Assembly (NCBI RefSeq): GCF_014705705.1
Contig: NZ_JACXLD010000008.1
Location: forward strand, 1 to 64,000
Direction of reading: 5' to 3'
From: Spongiibacter pelagi
GTDB lineage: Bacteria; Pseudomonadota; Gammaproteobacteria; Pseudomonadales; Spongiibacteraceae
DNA length: 64,000 bases
In this document: piece by piece, positions 25,634-34,793 of the stretch
Layout: each line of letters opens with the position of its first letter
How positions within the stretch are numbered: the first letter of the stretch is position 1
The notes under the pieces: model-generated
Databases searched by the model: none
Told to the model about the DNA's origin: nothing
Seen by the model: only the letters and a program-made list of their open reading frames with translations
Made by a program: the position numbers and the translations under genes

Positions 25634-26695
25634 TTAACTAAAGAATCGACTATCGCGAAACTTCTCCAGCAACTTCCAGCTGCCACGTTCCACGGCAGCT
25701 TCTGCGGCCAAACCTAAACGCTCTTGCAGGCTGCGTTTTTGGCGGAATTTCACTTGGTAAATTTCTTTGTCCGGCCACTGGCTGAGCAGATAGTCATCGC
25801 TGGTTTGCAAGGCGTCGATCAAGCCCTTATCCAGCGCGCGTTGACCGTACCAAACTTCCCCCGTAGCGATCTCAGCCATATTGAGATTGGGGCGATGATG
25901 GCCGACAAAGTCTTTGAACAATGAGTGAGTATCTTCCAGTTCTTCGACAAACTTTTTGCGGCCGGCTTCAGTATTCTCACCCACCATTGTCAGCGTGCGT
26001 TTGAATTCGCCAGCGGTATGAAGCTCTACATCAATGTCGTGTTTTTTGAGTAGCCGATGTACGTTTGGCAATTGCGCAATAACACCGATTGAGCCGATCA
26101 CGGCAAAAGGCGCGGCAATCAAGCGCGTGCCTGTACAGGCCATCATATAACCGCCGCTGGCCGCCACTTCATCAATGGCGATGGTCAGTTCAATATTCTT
26201 GTCGCGGATTCGCTGCAATTGAGACGCCGCCAAGCCATAGCTGTGAACCAAACCACCGGGGCTTTCTAGGCGCAATAAAATTTCATCTTCGGGGCGAACC
26301 ACGGTCAAAATCGCGGTGATTTCATGGCGAAGTGCAGCGACTTCAGACGCCTTAATATCACCGTTAAAGTCCAAAACATAGAGGCGCTTTTTATCGGCGC
26401 TGTGCTCTTCCTTATTTTTGCTTTTCGCCTTGGCGCTTTTGTGTTCCTGCTTTTCTTTCTTTTTCTTTTCTTTATGTAGATCTTTGTATTGCTGCTCGGT
26501 CATAACCGAGTAATTAGCAAGGTCTTGCCAATCTTCAAAACGTTTGTGCAAGGCGGTGATCTCAATATGGCCATCTTCATTGTCGCGACGAGTGCGCTGA
26601 CTGAGAGAAATAAAAGCGCCGATAATGACGACAAAAACCACGAGAACGGTAACAGACTTGGCCAGAAACAGGCCGTATTCAGCGAGAAAGCTCAA
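25634..26695 (-). CDS. sohB: Inner-membrane peptidase SohB (S49 family)
   Basis: A 353-aa signal-peptide-peptidase-like protease. An N-terminal transmembrane helix (residues 10-30) is followed by the SohB N-terminal region with a very Lys/Glu-rich linker (KEKKKKEKQEHKSAKAKSK), then the S49 protease fold. The catalytic Ser lies in EVAASGGYMMA and the general-base Lys in GEFKRTLTM. It removes cleaved signal peptides or damaged proteins at the inner membrane, periplasmic side. It stands in a leftward run 30 bp upstream of the GspG-like gene. Confidence 0.93.
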   Translation of the reverse strand: MSFLAEYGLFLAKSVTVLVVFVVIIGAFISLSQRTRRDNEDGHIEITALHKRFEDWQDLANYSVMTEQQYKDLHKEKKKKEKQEHKSAKAKSKNKEEHSADKKRLYVLDFNGDIKASEVAALRHEITAILTVVRPEDEILLRLESPGGLVHSYGLAASQLQRIRDKNIELTIAIDEVAASGGYMMACTGTRLIAAPFAVIGSIGVIAQLPNVHRLLKKHDIDVELHTAGEFKRTLTMVGENTEAGRKKFVEELEDTHSLFKDFVGHHRPNLNMAEIATGEVWYGQRALDKGLIDALQTSDDYLLSQWPDKEIYQVKFRQKRSLQERLGLAAEAAVERGSWKLLEKFRDSRFFS

Positions 26696-26751
26696 GAAGA
26701 AACTCCAGATATTCGAGAAGACAGCCTATTTTGGGGATGTGGCTTCGTCTG

Positions 26752-27423
26752 TCAAGCAGACCAGTCTTTCAGAGACTTACTAGCGATAGGATTATCCGGG
26801 CGGATAAACAAGCCACTGCGACCTAAAAAAACGCCATAAGCGGCACCATCGGTCAACGGCGCAAACACCGCATTGCCGTAATCGACCTCAACCCATTCTT
26901 TCAAAAATTCTGCTTTACGCAGGATGGGCCAGGTATCAACCAAGCTGGTGCTGGTAATAGCGTAGTAAATTTTATCTTCCTGACGCTGAAAGTTGATGTT
27001 CTGATAACGATTAGACAAGCGCTCCAACTTCACCAAATTCGTCACGCCAAGCCGGGCGAAGGGTAAATCCCAACGCAACACCCTACCCTCCAATTGCCAT
27101 TGATCACCCAGCAAGGTGAAATGACGGGTTTCTTGCTCGGGAACACTGAGGCTCAGTGTGTAACGCGGAAAGGCTTGCACAACCCCATCGGCGTCATCCA
27201 AGGTGACGATAACGCGGGCAACCCGCTGTTCATCCGCTAAATTACGGTAGCTGAACACATCCTGCGTCAATATCACAAAGCCGACACTCAGGGGCGCAAA
27301 AACCAGTAACACCACACCGGAAAATTTGGGGCGGCGCAATAATGACAGCAGCGCGAAGGTCGCAAAAACGACACTGATGCCGCTTGCGATTAGAAGAATT
27401 TGTTCAAGACTTATATCATTCAT
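26752..27423 (-). CDS. Membrane-anchored protein of unknown function, coupled to the ChpA-like gene
   Basis: A 223-aa protein. Two N-terminal transmembrane helices (residues 6-27 and 36-54) are followed by a ~165-residue beta-rich domain, probably periplasmic (RYTLSLSVPEQETRHFTLLGDQWQLEGRV...). I do not recognise the domain with certainty; similar proteins are often labelled multidrug-transporter-like without evidence. Its start overlaps the stop of the ChpA-like gene as ATGA, so the pair is translationally coupled and probably acts together. There are no catalytic motifs that I can name. Confidence 0.65.
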   Translation of the reverse strand: MNDISLEQILLIASGISVVFATFALLSLLRRPKFSGVVLLVFAPLSVGFVILTQDVFSYRNLADEQRVARVIVTLDDADGVVQAFPRYTLSLSVPEQETRHFTLLGDQWQLEGRVLRWDLPFARLGVTNLVKLERLSNRYQNINFQRQEDKIYYAITSTSLVDTWPILRKAEFLKEWVEVDYGNAVFAPLTDGAAYGVFLGRSGLFIRPDNPIASKSLKDWSA

Positions 27424-29141
27424 GCGGCAGCACGAGGCGGAAAGCCAAGCTCGGTCAGGCTTTGCTCAGCAATCTGCAAAATTTTCTCGTCTCCGAGATG
27501 ATGACGTTCCATATCAGCCAAGTAATACTCCAAACTAATCAAGGCATCAGCCAGCATCTCTAAGGATCTTGCGTGTTGCTGCTGGCTTAAATCCGTTTCT
27601 TCTGTTTCAAGATAATGCTTGATGAAGTTTACCGCCTGCCGACCAATAGCTTCTGCTTTTGGCAGCTGGACGATGGCAAAGAATCCCCGAACGCTATTCA
27701 AGGTTTGCGGCAGATTGGTGATATGCCCTACATCAAGCCCTGATTCAATATAGGAGGCAATGGCGCGCTTCGCCATGGTTACTGCATCTTTTGATTCAGC
27801 AATGGCCAGCAGTTTGGCCTCATCAACGAGGCTGGCAACATTGATATTTTCCCGCGCTTCAAGGGTTAAGTTATCCAAGTCGGAATAATTGAGCTTGCGG
27901 CGGTCAATTTGGGCAAGGCTGTTATCGATAAATAACAAGGTTTCAGCCAGCGATTCTAGCTCGCCAAAATGCACCGACAAATCGCTGCCAATTAAGCCCT
28001 TTAATTTAGCGGCATAGCTGGCAAGGGTTTCACCCAAGCTTGGAAGATTTAAAACCTTCAGCACTTCGCCAATCTGGGTTAGCAGGCTGGTAAGCGGCAG
28101 AATTTCATCTTCGTCGCTACGCTGGTGCTGGGTGAGCAGCTCCAGCATATCTTTGCCGTGACGCAGCTCGACCCGAAGCTCCTGTAGCACGGTGGAAACG
28201 GTTTCGTAATTGATACCCAGCATCTGCCGGCGCAGATCGTCTATTTGCTGGTCATTGAGCGTGGTTGGGGTGAGCTTGGCCGCTTTGAGCAGTTTTCCGC
28301 CCATGCCCTCCTGCCAAGCTGAGAGCTGAAGCAGAAAAACGATTTCATGTTCAAGAATCGGATTTAAACGAAGATCCTCACTACTGCTGCCGCGCAGCAA
28401 ACCTTCCAAACCCGAGAAAAGCCGTTTGCGGTGAGGCGAAAGACTCAGCCCTTGTTGGATAAAACACTCCAGCACTGAGGACGCCAGCAGCCAAAAGGTT
28501 TGCGCTTGTCCATTGGGCAGGATGGCGCATAAACGGCGCAGAGCACGGTTCATTATGGTGAACTGCATTTCTGGCTGGCTGTCTCGCAACAAGCCCAGCA
28601 AGCCGGTTTGAAATAACTGACGAATCGGCTTTAAGGCGTTGTCGAAGGCTTTATTTTCCAGCGCCTGTGAACGGACTTTGAGTTTGACATCGCGGCTTAA
28701 CAGCCAGCCATCGGTGGCATTGAAGTAGCCATCAAACAAGGGCAACTGGCCGTGTAAAACCCGCAGATCGTTGGCATAGGTGATGGCCATGAGCGGCACA
28801 TCGGATCCGCGACTTTGGATAAATTCCAAATAGCGCGGCAAGATAAAAAAGGCGGTACTCAAGGCATTGAGCTTGGCTTCGATATGCTCGCCCTCGTCTT
28901 GCAACACAGCTCCGCAGAGATTGCGCATTTCATCGGCCAGCAACGCGGCACCGGGAACTTCCAACAGACGCAGGGTGCCGCCAATTTGGCGCAACTCCAT
29001 TTCGCACTGACGAATAAGACCAAGGTCATGACGCTCGGCAAGGTAGCTTTCAAAAACATGGGTCGCTTGTTGCAGCGTGCTGTTCAACTCATCAGCAACA
29101 AGGCCAAAGGATTGGCTATTGATATTTGTATCCAACTGCAC
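27420..29141 (-). CDS. Stand-alone homologue of the ChpA/PilL N-terminal (degenerate Hpt) region
   Basis: A 573-aa all-helical protein starting with GTG at 29141. The C-terminal ~150 residues (DAVTMAKRAIASYIESG, LNSVRGFFAIVQLPKAEAIG, DALISLEYYLADMERH, ILQIAEQSLTELGF) closely follow the repeats found in the N-terminal third of ChpA/PilL, the hybrid CheA-like kinase of type IV pilus twitching systems. No kinase, CheW-like or receiver domain follows. I see no H-box His of the xHxxKG type, so phosphotransfer is unlikely. Inferred role: scaffold or Hpt-like binding partner. The family link is by pattern memory and moderate. It overlaps the next gene by 4 nt. Confidence 0.6.
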   Translation of the reverse strand: MQLDTNINSQSFGLVADELNSTLQQATHVFESYLAERHDLGLIRQCEMELRQIGGTLRLLEVPGAALLADEMRNLCGAVLQDEGEHIEAKLNALSTAFFILPRYLEFIQSRGSDVPLMAITYANDLRVLHGQLPLFDGYFNATDGWLLSRDVKLKVRSQALENKAFDNALKPIRQLFQTGLLGLLRDSQPEMQFTIMNRALRRLCAILPNGQAQTFWLLASSVLECFIQQGLSLSPHRKRLFSGLEGLLRGSSSEDLRLNPILEHEIVFLLQLSAWQEGMGGKLLKAAKLTPTTLNDQQIDDLRRQMLGINYETVSTVLQELRVELRHGKDMLELLTQHQRSDEDEILPLTSLLTQIGEVLKVLNLPSLGETLASYAAKLKGLIGSDLSVHFGELESLAETLLFIDNSLAQIDRRKLNYSDLDNLTLEARENINVASLVDEAKLLAIAESKDAVTMAKRAIASYIESGLDVGHITNLPQTLNSVRGFFAIVQLPKAEAIGRQAVNFIKHYLETEETDLSQQQHARSLEMLADALISLEYYLADMERHHLGDEKILQIAEQSLTELGFPPRAAA

Positions 29142-29291
29142 CGTTTTTCTCGCACAAAAAAGGTTTGTGATTAAGGACTTCGGCTATGTTTATCATTTTT
29201 TACCGAAGTGACACAGCGGCAAATTGCAGTTTTGTGGCGAAACCGACCTTTTAATTGTGTTCCAGCTCAGAGAATTGGACAAAAACAGGCA

Positions 29292-29999
29292 TTAACGCCA
29301 TAAGGTGTTGCCGCCACTCGCTTTATCAATAATTTGTAGTTGCTCATCGTGGGCCTCTAACTCAGCCGCCGTTGCGCTCAATACTCGCAGTGGCGTTCTG
29401 TTTGATGAGAGCCGCTGAATATCACCGCTGCCGGCCCCGCCTTGATCTTCACCGCCATCGCCTGCCAGCGCTAACTTGGTCTGGCCACCGGTCATTACCA
29501 GATAAACATCGGCGAGAATTTCAGCATCGAGCAAAGCGCCGTGCAAGTCGCGCTGGGAGTTATCAACGTAATAACGCTGGCACAAGGCATCCAGGGTATT
29601 GCGCTGCCCCGGATGTTTCTGGCGCGCCATGACTAGAGTGTCAATAACACCGCAAATATCTGCAATGGCCGGCATGGGGCGGCTGAGCTGCCGCAGCTCG
29701 GCATTGAGAAAGCCCACATCGAATGGCGCATTGTGAATCACCAGTTCGGCACCGCGCACAAACTCAAGAAACTCGTCGGCAATGCTTGAAAAAACTGGCT
29801 TGTCCGCCAGCATTTCATTGGTAATGCCATGCACCTCAATCGCGCCAGCCTCTACTTCGCGCTCGGGATTGATGTATTGGTGGTAGTGGCGTCCGGTTAA
29901 TTTGCGGTTAACCAGCTCGACGCAACCAATTTCGATGATTTTATGACCTTGCGAGGGATCAAGGCCGGTGGTTTCGGTATCGAGTACGATCTGTCTCAT
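29292..29999 (-). CDS. dnaQ: DNA polymerase III epsilon subunit (3'-5' proofreading exonuclease)
   Basis: A 235-aa DnaQ. The exonuclease motifs are intact: ExoI DTETTGLD with catalytic Asp/Glu, ExoII HNAPFDVGFL, and ExoIII HGALLDAEILADVYL. The C-terminal tail (after residue 180) is the flexible linker that binds the alpha subunit. It proofreads replication errors in the Pol III core. It lies 12 bp after rnhA in the widely conserved gloB/yafS-rnhA-dnaQ arrangement. Confidence 0.96.
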   Translation of the reverse strand: MRQIVLDTETTGLDPSQGHKIIEIGCVELVNRKLTGRHYHQYINPEREVEAGAIEVHGITNEMLADKPVFSSIADEFLEFVRGAELVIHNAPFDVGFLNAELRQLSRPMPAIADICGVIDTLVMARQKHPGQRNTLDALCQRYYVDNSQRDLHGALLDAEILADVYLVMTGGQTKLALAGDGGEDQGGAGSGDIQRLSSNRTPLRVLSATAAELEAHDEQLQIIDKASGGNTLWR

Positions 30000-30011
30000 T
30001 ATTTGCCTTTA

Positions 30012-30467
30012 TTAAAGCTCTTCGATGCCACGATTGGCTAATTGATCTGCAATTTCATTTTCACGATGCCCGCTATGGCCTTTTACCCATTTCCAATCAA
30101 CTTGGTGGCGGCTACTCTGTTCATCGAGCAATTTCCATAAATCCGCATTTTTCACCGGCTGCTTTGACGCAGTTTTCCAGCCCCTCGCCTTCCAGTTCGG
30201 CATCCATTCGGTAATTCCTTGTCGAACATATTGCGAGTCGGTGGTGAGCGTGACTTGGCAGGAGCGCTTGAGCGCTTTCAGGCCCTCGATTGCAGCCGTG
30301 AGTTCCATGCGATTATTGGTGGTATTGGCTTCACCGCCATAAAGCGGCTTTTCTGTACCCTGATAACGCAGCAAAACACCCCAGCCGCCGGGGCCGGGAT
30401 TACCTTTGCAGGCGCCATCGGTAAAAATTTCTACATTCTGCGTGCTACTAGGTTTGCTATTCGACAT
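30012..30467 (-). CDS. rnhA: Ribonuclease HI
   Basis: A 151-aa RNase HI that degrades the RNA strand of RNA-DNA hybrids. The catalytic carboxylates are visible: [11 protein letters not shown] (Asp17), [12 protein letters not shown] (Glu), TTDSQYV (Asp) and [10 protein letters not shown] (Asp). The basic protrusion ([20 protein letters not shown]) is present. I start at ATG 30467, since the longer frame to 30530 runs inside the upstream methyltransferase gene; the start is one base after that gene's stop. Confidence 0.96.
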   Translation of the reverse strand: MSNSKPSSTQNVEIFTDGACKGNPGPGGWGVLLRYQGTEKPLYGGEANTTNNRMELTAAIEGLKALKRSCQVTLTTDSQYVRQGITEWMPNWKARGWKTASKQPVKNADLWKLLDEQSSRHQVDWKWVKGHSGHRENEIADQLANRGIEEL

Positions 30468-30468
30468 C

Positions 30469-31245
30469 TTAATTTTTCGGAACCGGTTTCCAATTGCGGG
30501 TGGCCCCCAATACCGGGTGACGCAGCACATTGCTGCGCACTTGTTGGGCGTCCATTGACGGGGTTAAGGGCGCGCGATATTTGGTTGCAGTCAACACATA
30601 AACACCGCCCATCGGCAGCTTACTGCTGGCACACTTGTGGTCAAGAAAAAACGTCGGGCGATTTACTGGCAGGCGGTGAAATCCGTAAGAAACCCCGTCA
30701 AGCTCGAAGCCTAGCAGCGACAACCAGTCCTGAATTCGACCAATACTTAGCATATGGTTTTGCCACATGGGGCTGCGTTTGAAACGCCCCAAAATGCTCC
30801 GGCAGGCCAGCAAGGAGTAAGGGTTAATCACACAAACCACCAGCTTGCCGTGGGGGGTGATGACCCGCTCCACTTCCCTGAGAACCCGGTGTGGATTTTC
30901 AACAAACTCGATCAGATGATGCAGCAGTACGATATCTTGGGATTCATTGGCGACGGGGAGTTGATGGAAGTCGCCAATAGCATCCAGCACTTGGCTATAA
31001 CCGTATTGATTAAGGCTGCCTAAGTGAAATTGTCGGGTATGCCCCGGCAAGCTATTAAGCGGTACCCGCTCGGGAATGGCGCTCAATTTAAGCAGGTGTC
31101 GCCCCGGCCCTCGATAATCGCTAACTGCCTGATTAATCAGAGGAAGCTCATCATTAAGCACGGTTCTGCCCAAGGGCGTGGTAAACCACTGCCGCAGTGC
31201 CGGCAACAGGGCATCTGGTGCGTGCTGGCTTCGCCATTGACTCAT
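30469..31245 (-). CDS. yafS: Class I SAM-dependent methyltransferase (YafS-like)
   Basis: A 258-aa methyltransferase. The acidic post-I and motif IV region [27 protein letters not shown] is the type-11 methyltransferase hallmark, followed by [13 protein letters not shown]. Motif I is weak, as is usual in the YafS group. Position between gloB (divergent) and rnhA-dnaQ is the same as E. coli yafS. The substrate is unknown. It is first in the leftward yafS-rnhA-dnaQ unit and shares an 86-bp upstream gap plus the gloB leader with the divergent gloB gene. Confidence 0.82.
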   Translation of the reverse strand: MSQWRSQHAPDALLPALRQWFTTPLGRTVLNDELPLINQAVSDYRGPGRHLLKLSAIPERVPLNSLPGHTRQFHLGSLNQYGYSQVLDAIGDFHQLPVANESQDIVLLHHLIEFVENPHRVLREVERVITPHGKLVVCVINPYSLLACRSILGRFKRSPMWQNHMLSIGRIQDWLSLLGFELDGVSYGFHRLPVNRPTFFLDHKCASSKLPMGGVYVLTATKYRAPLTPSMDAQQVRSNVLRHPVLGATRNWKPVPKN

Positions 31246-31397
31246 AGCGCTCTCTCAGGGGGTATAATATTGCAATTTCGACTGCTATACATTTTTGCAA
31301 GGCTTGTGCAATATGTATAACCGTCCGCTTATTGTGTGCTTGGTCTCATTCAGTTTGGACTCAGCAAAAGTTTATTGTAATAGCCTTTGCCCTAATT

Positions 31398-32180
31398 ATG
31401 ACAAATTCTGTTGCCATTAGACCGATTCCGGCTTTTAACGATAATTACATCTGGTGTCTCAACGCAGGCACGCAGGCCGCCGTTGTCGATCCCGGCGATG
31501 CGGCTCCGGTTTTGGCTTTTCTCGAACAACAGAATCTCACGCTCTCGGCCATTCTTGTCACCCACCATCATTTCGACCATGTCGATGGTATTGCTGCCCT
31601 GCTCGCACGCTGGCCCCAAGCAACAGTCTACGGCCCCGATAATGGCGTTGAAAGCATTGAGCATAGATTGAGCGATGGCGATCAAATCAGCGTCTTCGAC
31701 CTAACCTTTTCCGTGCTCGCTGTACCGGGCCACACCTTAGATCACATTGCTTATTTTTGTGAGCCGGAAGTCGGCGAACCCATTCTATTTTGTGGCGACA
31801 CATTATTTGCCGGCGGCTGTGGTCGTATTTTTGAAGGCACTCCGCCACAAATGAAAGCCTCGCTGGAAAAACTCGCGAGACTCCCCGCCAGCACAGCGGT
31901 GTATTGTGCTCACGAATATACCCTCGCAAACCTGAATTTTGCCTTAGCCGCCGAACCCGGTAATACTGCGCTGCAAGCAAGATTCGAAAAAGACAGTCAA
32001 AGCCGTGAACAGGGAATTCCTACGGTACCTTCAAAGATTGATGTTGAACTGGCAACCAATCCGTTTTTACGCAGTCATAGCCCAGAATTACAGCAACGTG
32101 TTATCGAACATGGAAAGCTCGATAAACCCACAGAAACTGAAATCTTCACTGCCCTGCGACAGTGGAAGAACGAGTTTTAG
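31398..32180 (+). CDS. gloB: Hydroxyacylglutathione hydrolase (glyoxalase II)
   Basis: A 260-aa binuclear-metal enzyme that hydrolyses S-D-lactoylglutathione to D-lactate and glutathione, the second step of methylglyoxal detoxification. Metal motif THHHFDH at residues 55-61, then VPGHTLDHI, FCGDTLFAGGCGR and YCAHEYTLANLNFA, the last two marking GloB within the MBL superfamily. The start ATG 31398 (MTNSVAIRPIPAFNDNYIW) matches the family N-terminus; a longer frame to 31332 has no support. Confidence 0.95.
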   Translation: MTNSVAIRPIPAFNDNYIWCLNAGTQAAVVDPGDAAPVLAFLEQQNLTLSAILVTHHHFDHVDGIAALLARWPQATVYGPDNGVESIEHRLSDGDQISVFDLTFSVLAVPGHTLDHIAYFCEPEVGEPILFCGDTLFAGGCGRIFEGTPPQMKASLEKLARLPASTAVYCAHEYTLANLNFALAAEPGNTALQARFEKDSQSREQGIPTVPSKIDVELATNPFLRSHSPELQQRVIEHGKLDKPTETEIFTALRQWKNEF

Positions 32181-32194
32181 GTTTTTTATCTTCC

Positions 32195-33640
32195 ATGCGA
32201 CATCCCTTAATTTCAAAGCCGATTTGCTGGCACGTTTTCCTGTTCCTGTTGATCAGCGGAATCGCTACACATAGCCATGCCGCGCCAAAATATTCCTCGG
32301 TGTGGAAACGTCTCAGTGCCGAATTAACCTTTACCGACCAAACCCAGCATGAAGAAGTGGCCGAAATTGCCGATTGGTACGACAAGCACTCTTATTATCT
32401 CGACCGAGTCAGCAAGCGCGCCGCCCGATACATGCACTACATTCTTTGGCGGCTTGAAGAAAAAGGAATGCCCGCCGATCTTGCGCTGCTACCTCTAGTC
32501 GAAAGCGCCTATGACCCCTTCGCCTATTCCAGTGGCAAAGCGGCCGGCTTGTGGCAGATTGTTCCGCAAACCGCCGAGCATTTGGAGCTACAGAATGACT
32601 GGTGGTACGACGGCCGCCGCGATGTGATTGATTCTACCGAGGCCGCACTGGATTATTTATCGGATTTAAACCAACGCTTTGACGGCGATTGGCTGCTGAC
32701 CCTTGCCGCTTATAATAGCGGCGCTCGCACGGTTCACCGAGCGATGGCGAAAAACCGACAACAGGGCCTGCCGGTAGATTTTTGGTCGCTTGAACTACCC
32801 GCAGAAACCCAACAATATGTGCCCAAGTGGCTAGCGATGGTGCAGATCTTTAACGATCCGCGCGAATTCAAACTTAACCTGCCCGACACCCCTAATATTC
32901 CGCAATTTGTGATTGTCGACACCGACGGTCAAATCGATTTAAAACAAGCCGCTGACCTTGCCAATATCAGCCTCGACAAGCTGTACCATCTCAACCCCGG
33001 TTTTAACCGCAATTTAACACCGCCTCGCGGCCCCAGCCGCCTGCTACTGCCACTCGAAAGCCAAAGTGCATTTGAAACCGGCTTAGAAAACCTAAGCACT
33101 CCCAGAGTGGAATGGCGCCGCTATAAAGTGGCCAGCAACGACACCCTTGGCGGCATCGCCGCCAGAAACAATATCAGCCTTAAAGAGCTGAAAAGCATCA
33201 ACCAGCTTAAAGGCGACCTGATCCGCAGCGGACAAACCCTATTGGTTCCCAGCCGGGTCGAACTGGATTATTACGCACCGGAAATGCTGGCTGGCCGCCA
33301 TCAGGTTTACAAGGTTAAATCCGGAGACACCTTGAGCCATATCGCCCAGCGTTTTCAGGTTGGGGTAAAAGATCTCAAACGCTGGAATAGCCTTGGCGAA
33401 AAAGATTTTATTCGCGTGGGTCAAAAACTCACCATTAAGTCGCCACTCGCGCAAAATCGAACCGTTAAAAAAATGGGCTATGAAGTGGTCAGCGGCGATT
33501 CACTCGAAAAAATTGCCCAGCGCTTTCGCGTCAAGATCAACGACATTCTGACCTGGAACGGACTTTCCAAAGACAAGTATTTGTTACCGGGGCAATCGCT
33601 GACCTTGTATATCAGTCTGACCCAGGCCCAAGACAGCTAA
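32195..33640 (+). CDS. mltD: Membrane-bound lytic transglycosylase D-like protein with three LysM domains
   Basis: A 481-aa periplasmic murein transglycosylase. It has a signal peptide (residues 1-29, ending HSHA) without a lipobox Cys. The SLT goose-type catalytic domain spans about 70-240: LPLVESAYDP with catalytic Glu103, SSGKAAGLWQIVPQTA and LTLAAYNSGA. Three C-terminal LysM repeats start at YKVASNDTLGGIA, YKVKSGDTLSHIA and YEVVSGDSLEKIA. It cleaves peptidoglycan to 1,6-anhydro products and binds murein through LysM. MltD next to gloB is a common synteny. ATG 32195 is chosen since it yields the signal peptide. Confidence 0.9.
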   Translation: MRHPLISKPICWHVFLFLLISGIATHSHAAPKYSSVWKRLSAELTFTDQTQHEEVAEIADWYDKHSYYLDRVSKRAARYMHYILWRLEEKGMPADLALLPLVESAYDPFAYSSGKAAGLWQIVPQTAEHLELQNDWWYDGRRDVIDSTEAALDYLSDLNQRFDGDWLLTLAAYNSGARTVHRAMAKNRQQGLPVDFWSLELPAETQQYVPKWLAMVQIFNDPREFKLNLPDTPNIPQFVIVDTDGQIDLKQAADLANISLDKLYHLNPGFNRNLTPPRGPSRLLLPLESQSAFETGLENLSTPRVEWRRYKVASNDTLGGIAARNNISLKELKSINQLKGDLIRSGQTLLVPSRVELDYYAPEMLAGRHQVYKVKSGDTLSHIAQRFQVGVKDLKRWNSLGEKDFIRVGQKLTIKSPLAQNRTVKKMGYEVVSGDSLEKIAQRFRVKINDILTWNGLSKDKYLLPGQSLTLYISLTQAQDS

Positions 33641-33761
33641 CGTCCCCTTTTATATTCAGCACGCAATACAGGCATGTTCAGCTACTGGCGCTGGACGACA
33701 AGCCATTTTATTTGTAATGTCGCCTGTTCAATCACTTCCCGTTTTCTAATATTGAGCGAGC

Positions 33762-34793
33762 ATGGTCGGGTATTTTCTACGTCGTTTACTTTTGGTCATC
33801 CCGACCTTCATCGGTATCTCCCTGCTGGTTTTTACCATTACCCGTGTCGTACCCGGCGGCCCTATTGAGCGCTTGATGACCCAAGCTCAACTCGGCGGCG
33901 AAACCGGGGGGCTTACGCGTAGCCAAAGCAGTGGCAGCACCCTTTCTGACGAGCAAATGGAAGAATTAAAGCATTACTACGGCTTTGATAAGCCACTGCT
34001 CGCCGGCTATGCTGAATGGCTTGGCAAGGTCATTCAATTTGATCTCGGCACGTCTACCCGCTACCAAGATCCGGTGTGGGACATTATCAAAGAGCGATTT
34101 CCGGTTTCGATTTTTTATGGCCTCAGCACCATGATTCTCACTTATCTGGTGTGTATTCCGCTGGGTATTTTCAAGGGCATGTATCACGGCAGCCGCTTTG
34201 ACAGTCTCTCTTCTGCGGTGGTCTTTCTCGGCTACGCACTGCCAAGTTATGTCATTGGTATTGCGCTGATCTCCGCCTTTGCCGGTTATTTTGATTGGTT
34301 TCCGCTGGGTGGCTTTGTCAGCGATGATTTTGCCGAGTTTGGTTTTTGGCAAAAAACCACCGATATTTTTCATCATGCCGTGCTGCCGCTAATCGCCTAT
34401 CTCGCCGGCAGTTTTGCCGTAACAACGTTGATGATGAAAAACGCATTAATGGACAATATGTCGGCGGATTATATGCGCACCGCCACGGCCAAAGGTTTAA
34501 TGCGCGGCGAAGCCATTCGCGGCCACGCACTGCGCAATAGTTTGATCCCTATTGCCACGTCCTTTGGCAATAATATTTCGCTGCTGATCAGTGGTTCCTT
34601 CCTGATTGAAACCATATTCAATATCGACGGCATTGGTCTATTAGGCTACGAAGCGGTCATTGAGCGCGACTATCCCATTGTGATGGGCATACTGGTGATC
34701 TCCTCCATTCTTTATCTGGTCGGCAATATTCTGTCCGATATTTGTGTGGCCTTAGTTGATCCCAGAATTCGATTTGGGGAGAGCCGCACATGA
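33762..34793 (+). CDS. yejB: Peptide/microcin C ABC transporter permease YejB
   Basis: A 343-aa inner-membrane permease of the DppB/OppB type. The N-terminal helix MVGYFLRRLLLVIPTFIGISLLVF is typical, the TARQ-like insert after it is the YejB-specific long periplasmic region (RLMTQAQLGGETGG), and the EAA loop AKGLMRGEAIRGHALRNSLIP contacts the ATPase. About six transmembrane helices. With YejE, YejA and two ATPases it imports peptides, including microcin C in E. coli. It overlaps yejE by 4 nt. Confidence 0.92.
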   Translation: MVGYFLRRLLLVIPTFIGISLLVFTITRVVPGGPIERLMTQAQLGGETGGLTRSQSSGSTLSDEQMEELKHYYGFDKPLLAGYAEWLGKVIQFDLGTSTRYQDPVWDIIKERFPVSIFYGLSTMILTYLVCIPLGIFKGMYHGSRFDSLSSAVVFLGYALPSYVIGIALISAFAGYFDWFPLGGFVSDDFAEFGFWQKTTDIFHHAVLPLIAYLAGSFAVTTLMMKNALMDNMSADYMRTATAKGLMRGEAIRGHALRNSLIPIATSFGNNISLLISGSFLIETIFNIDGIGLLGYEAVIERDYPIVMGILVISSILYLVGNILSDICVALVDPRIRFGESRT

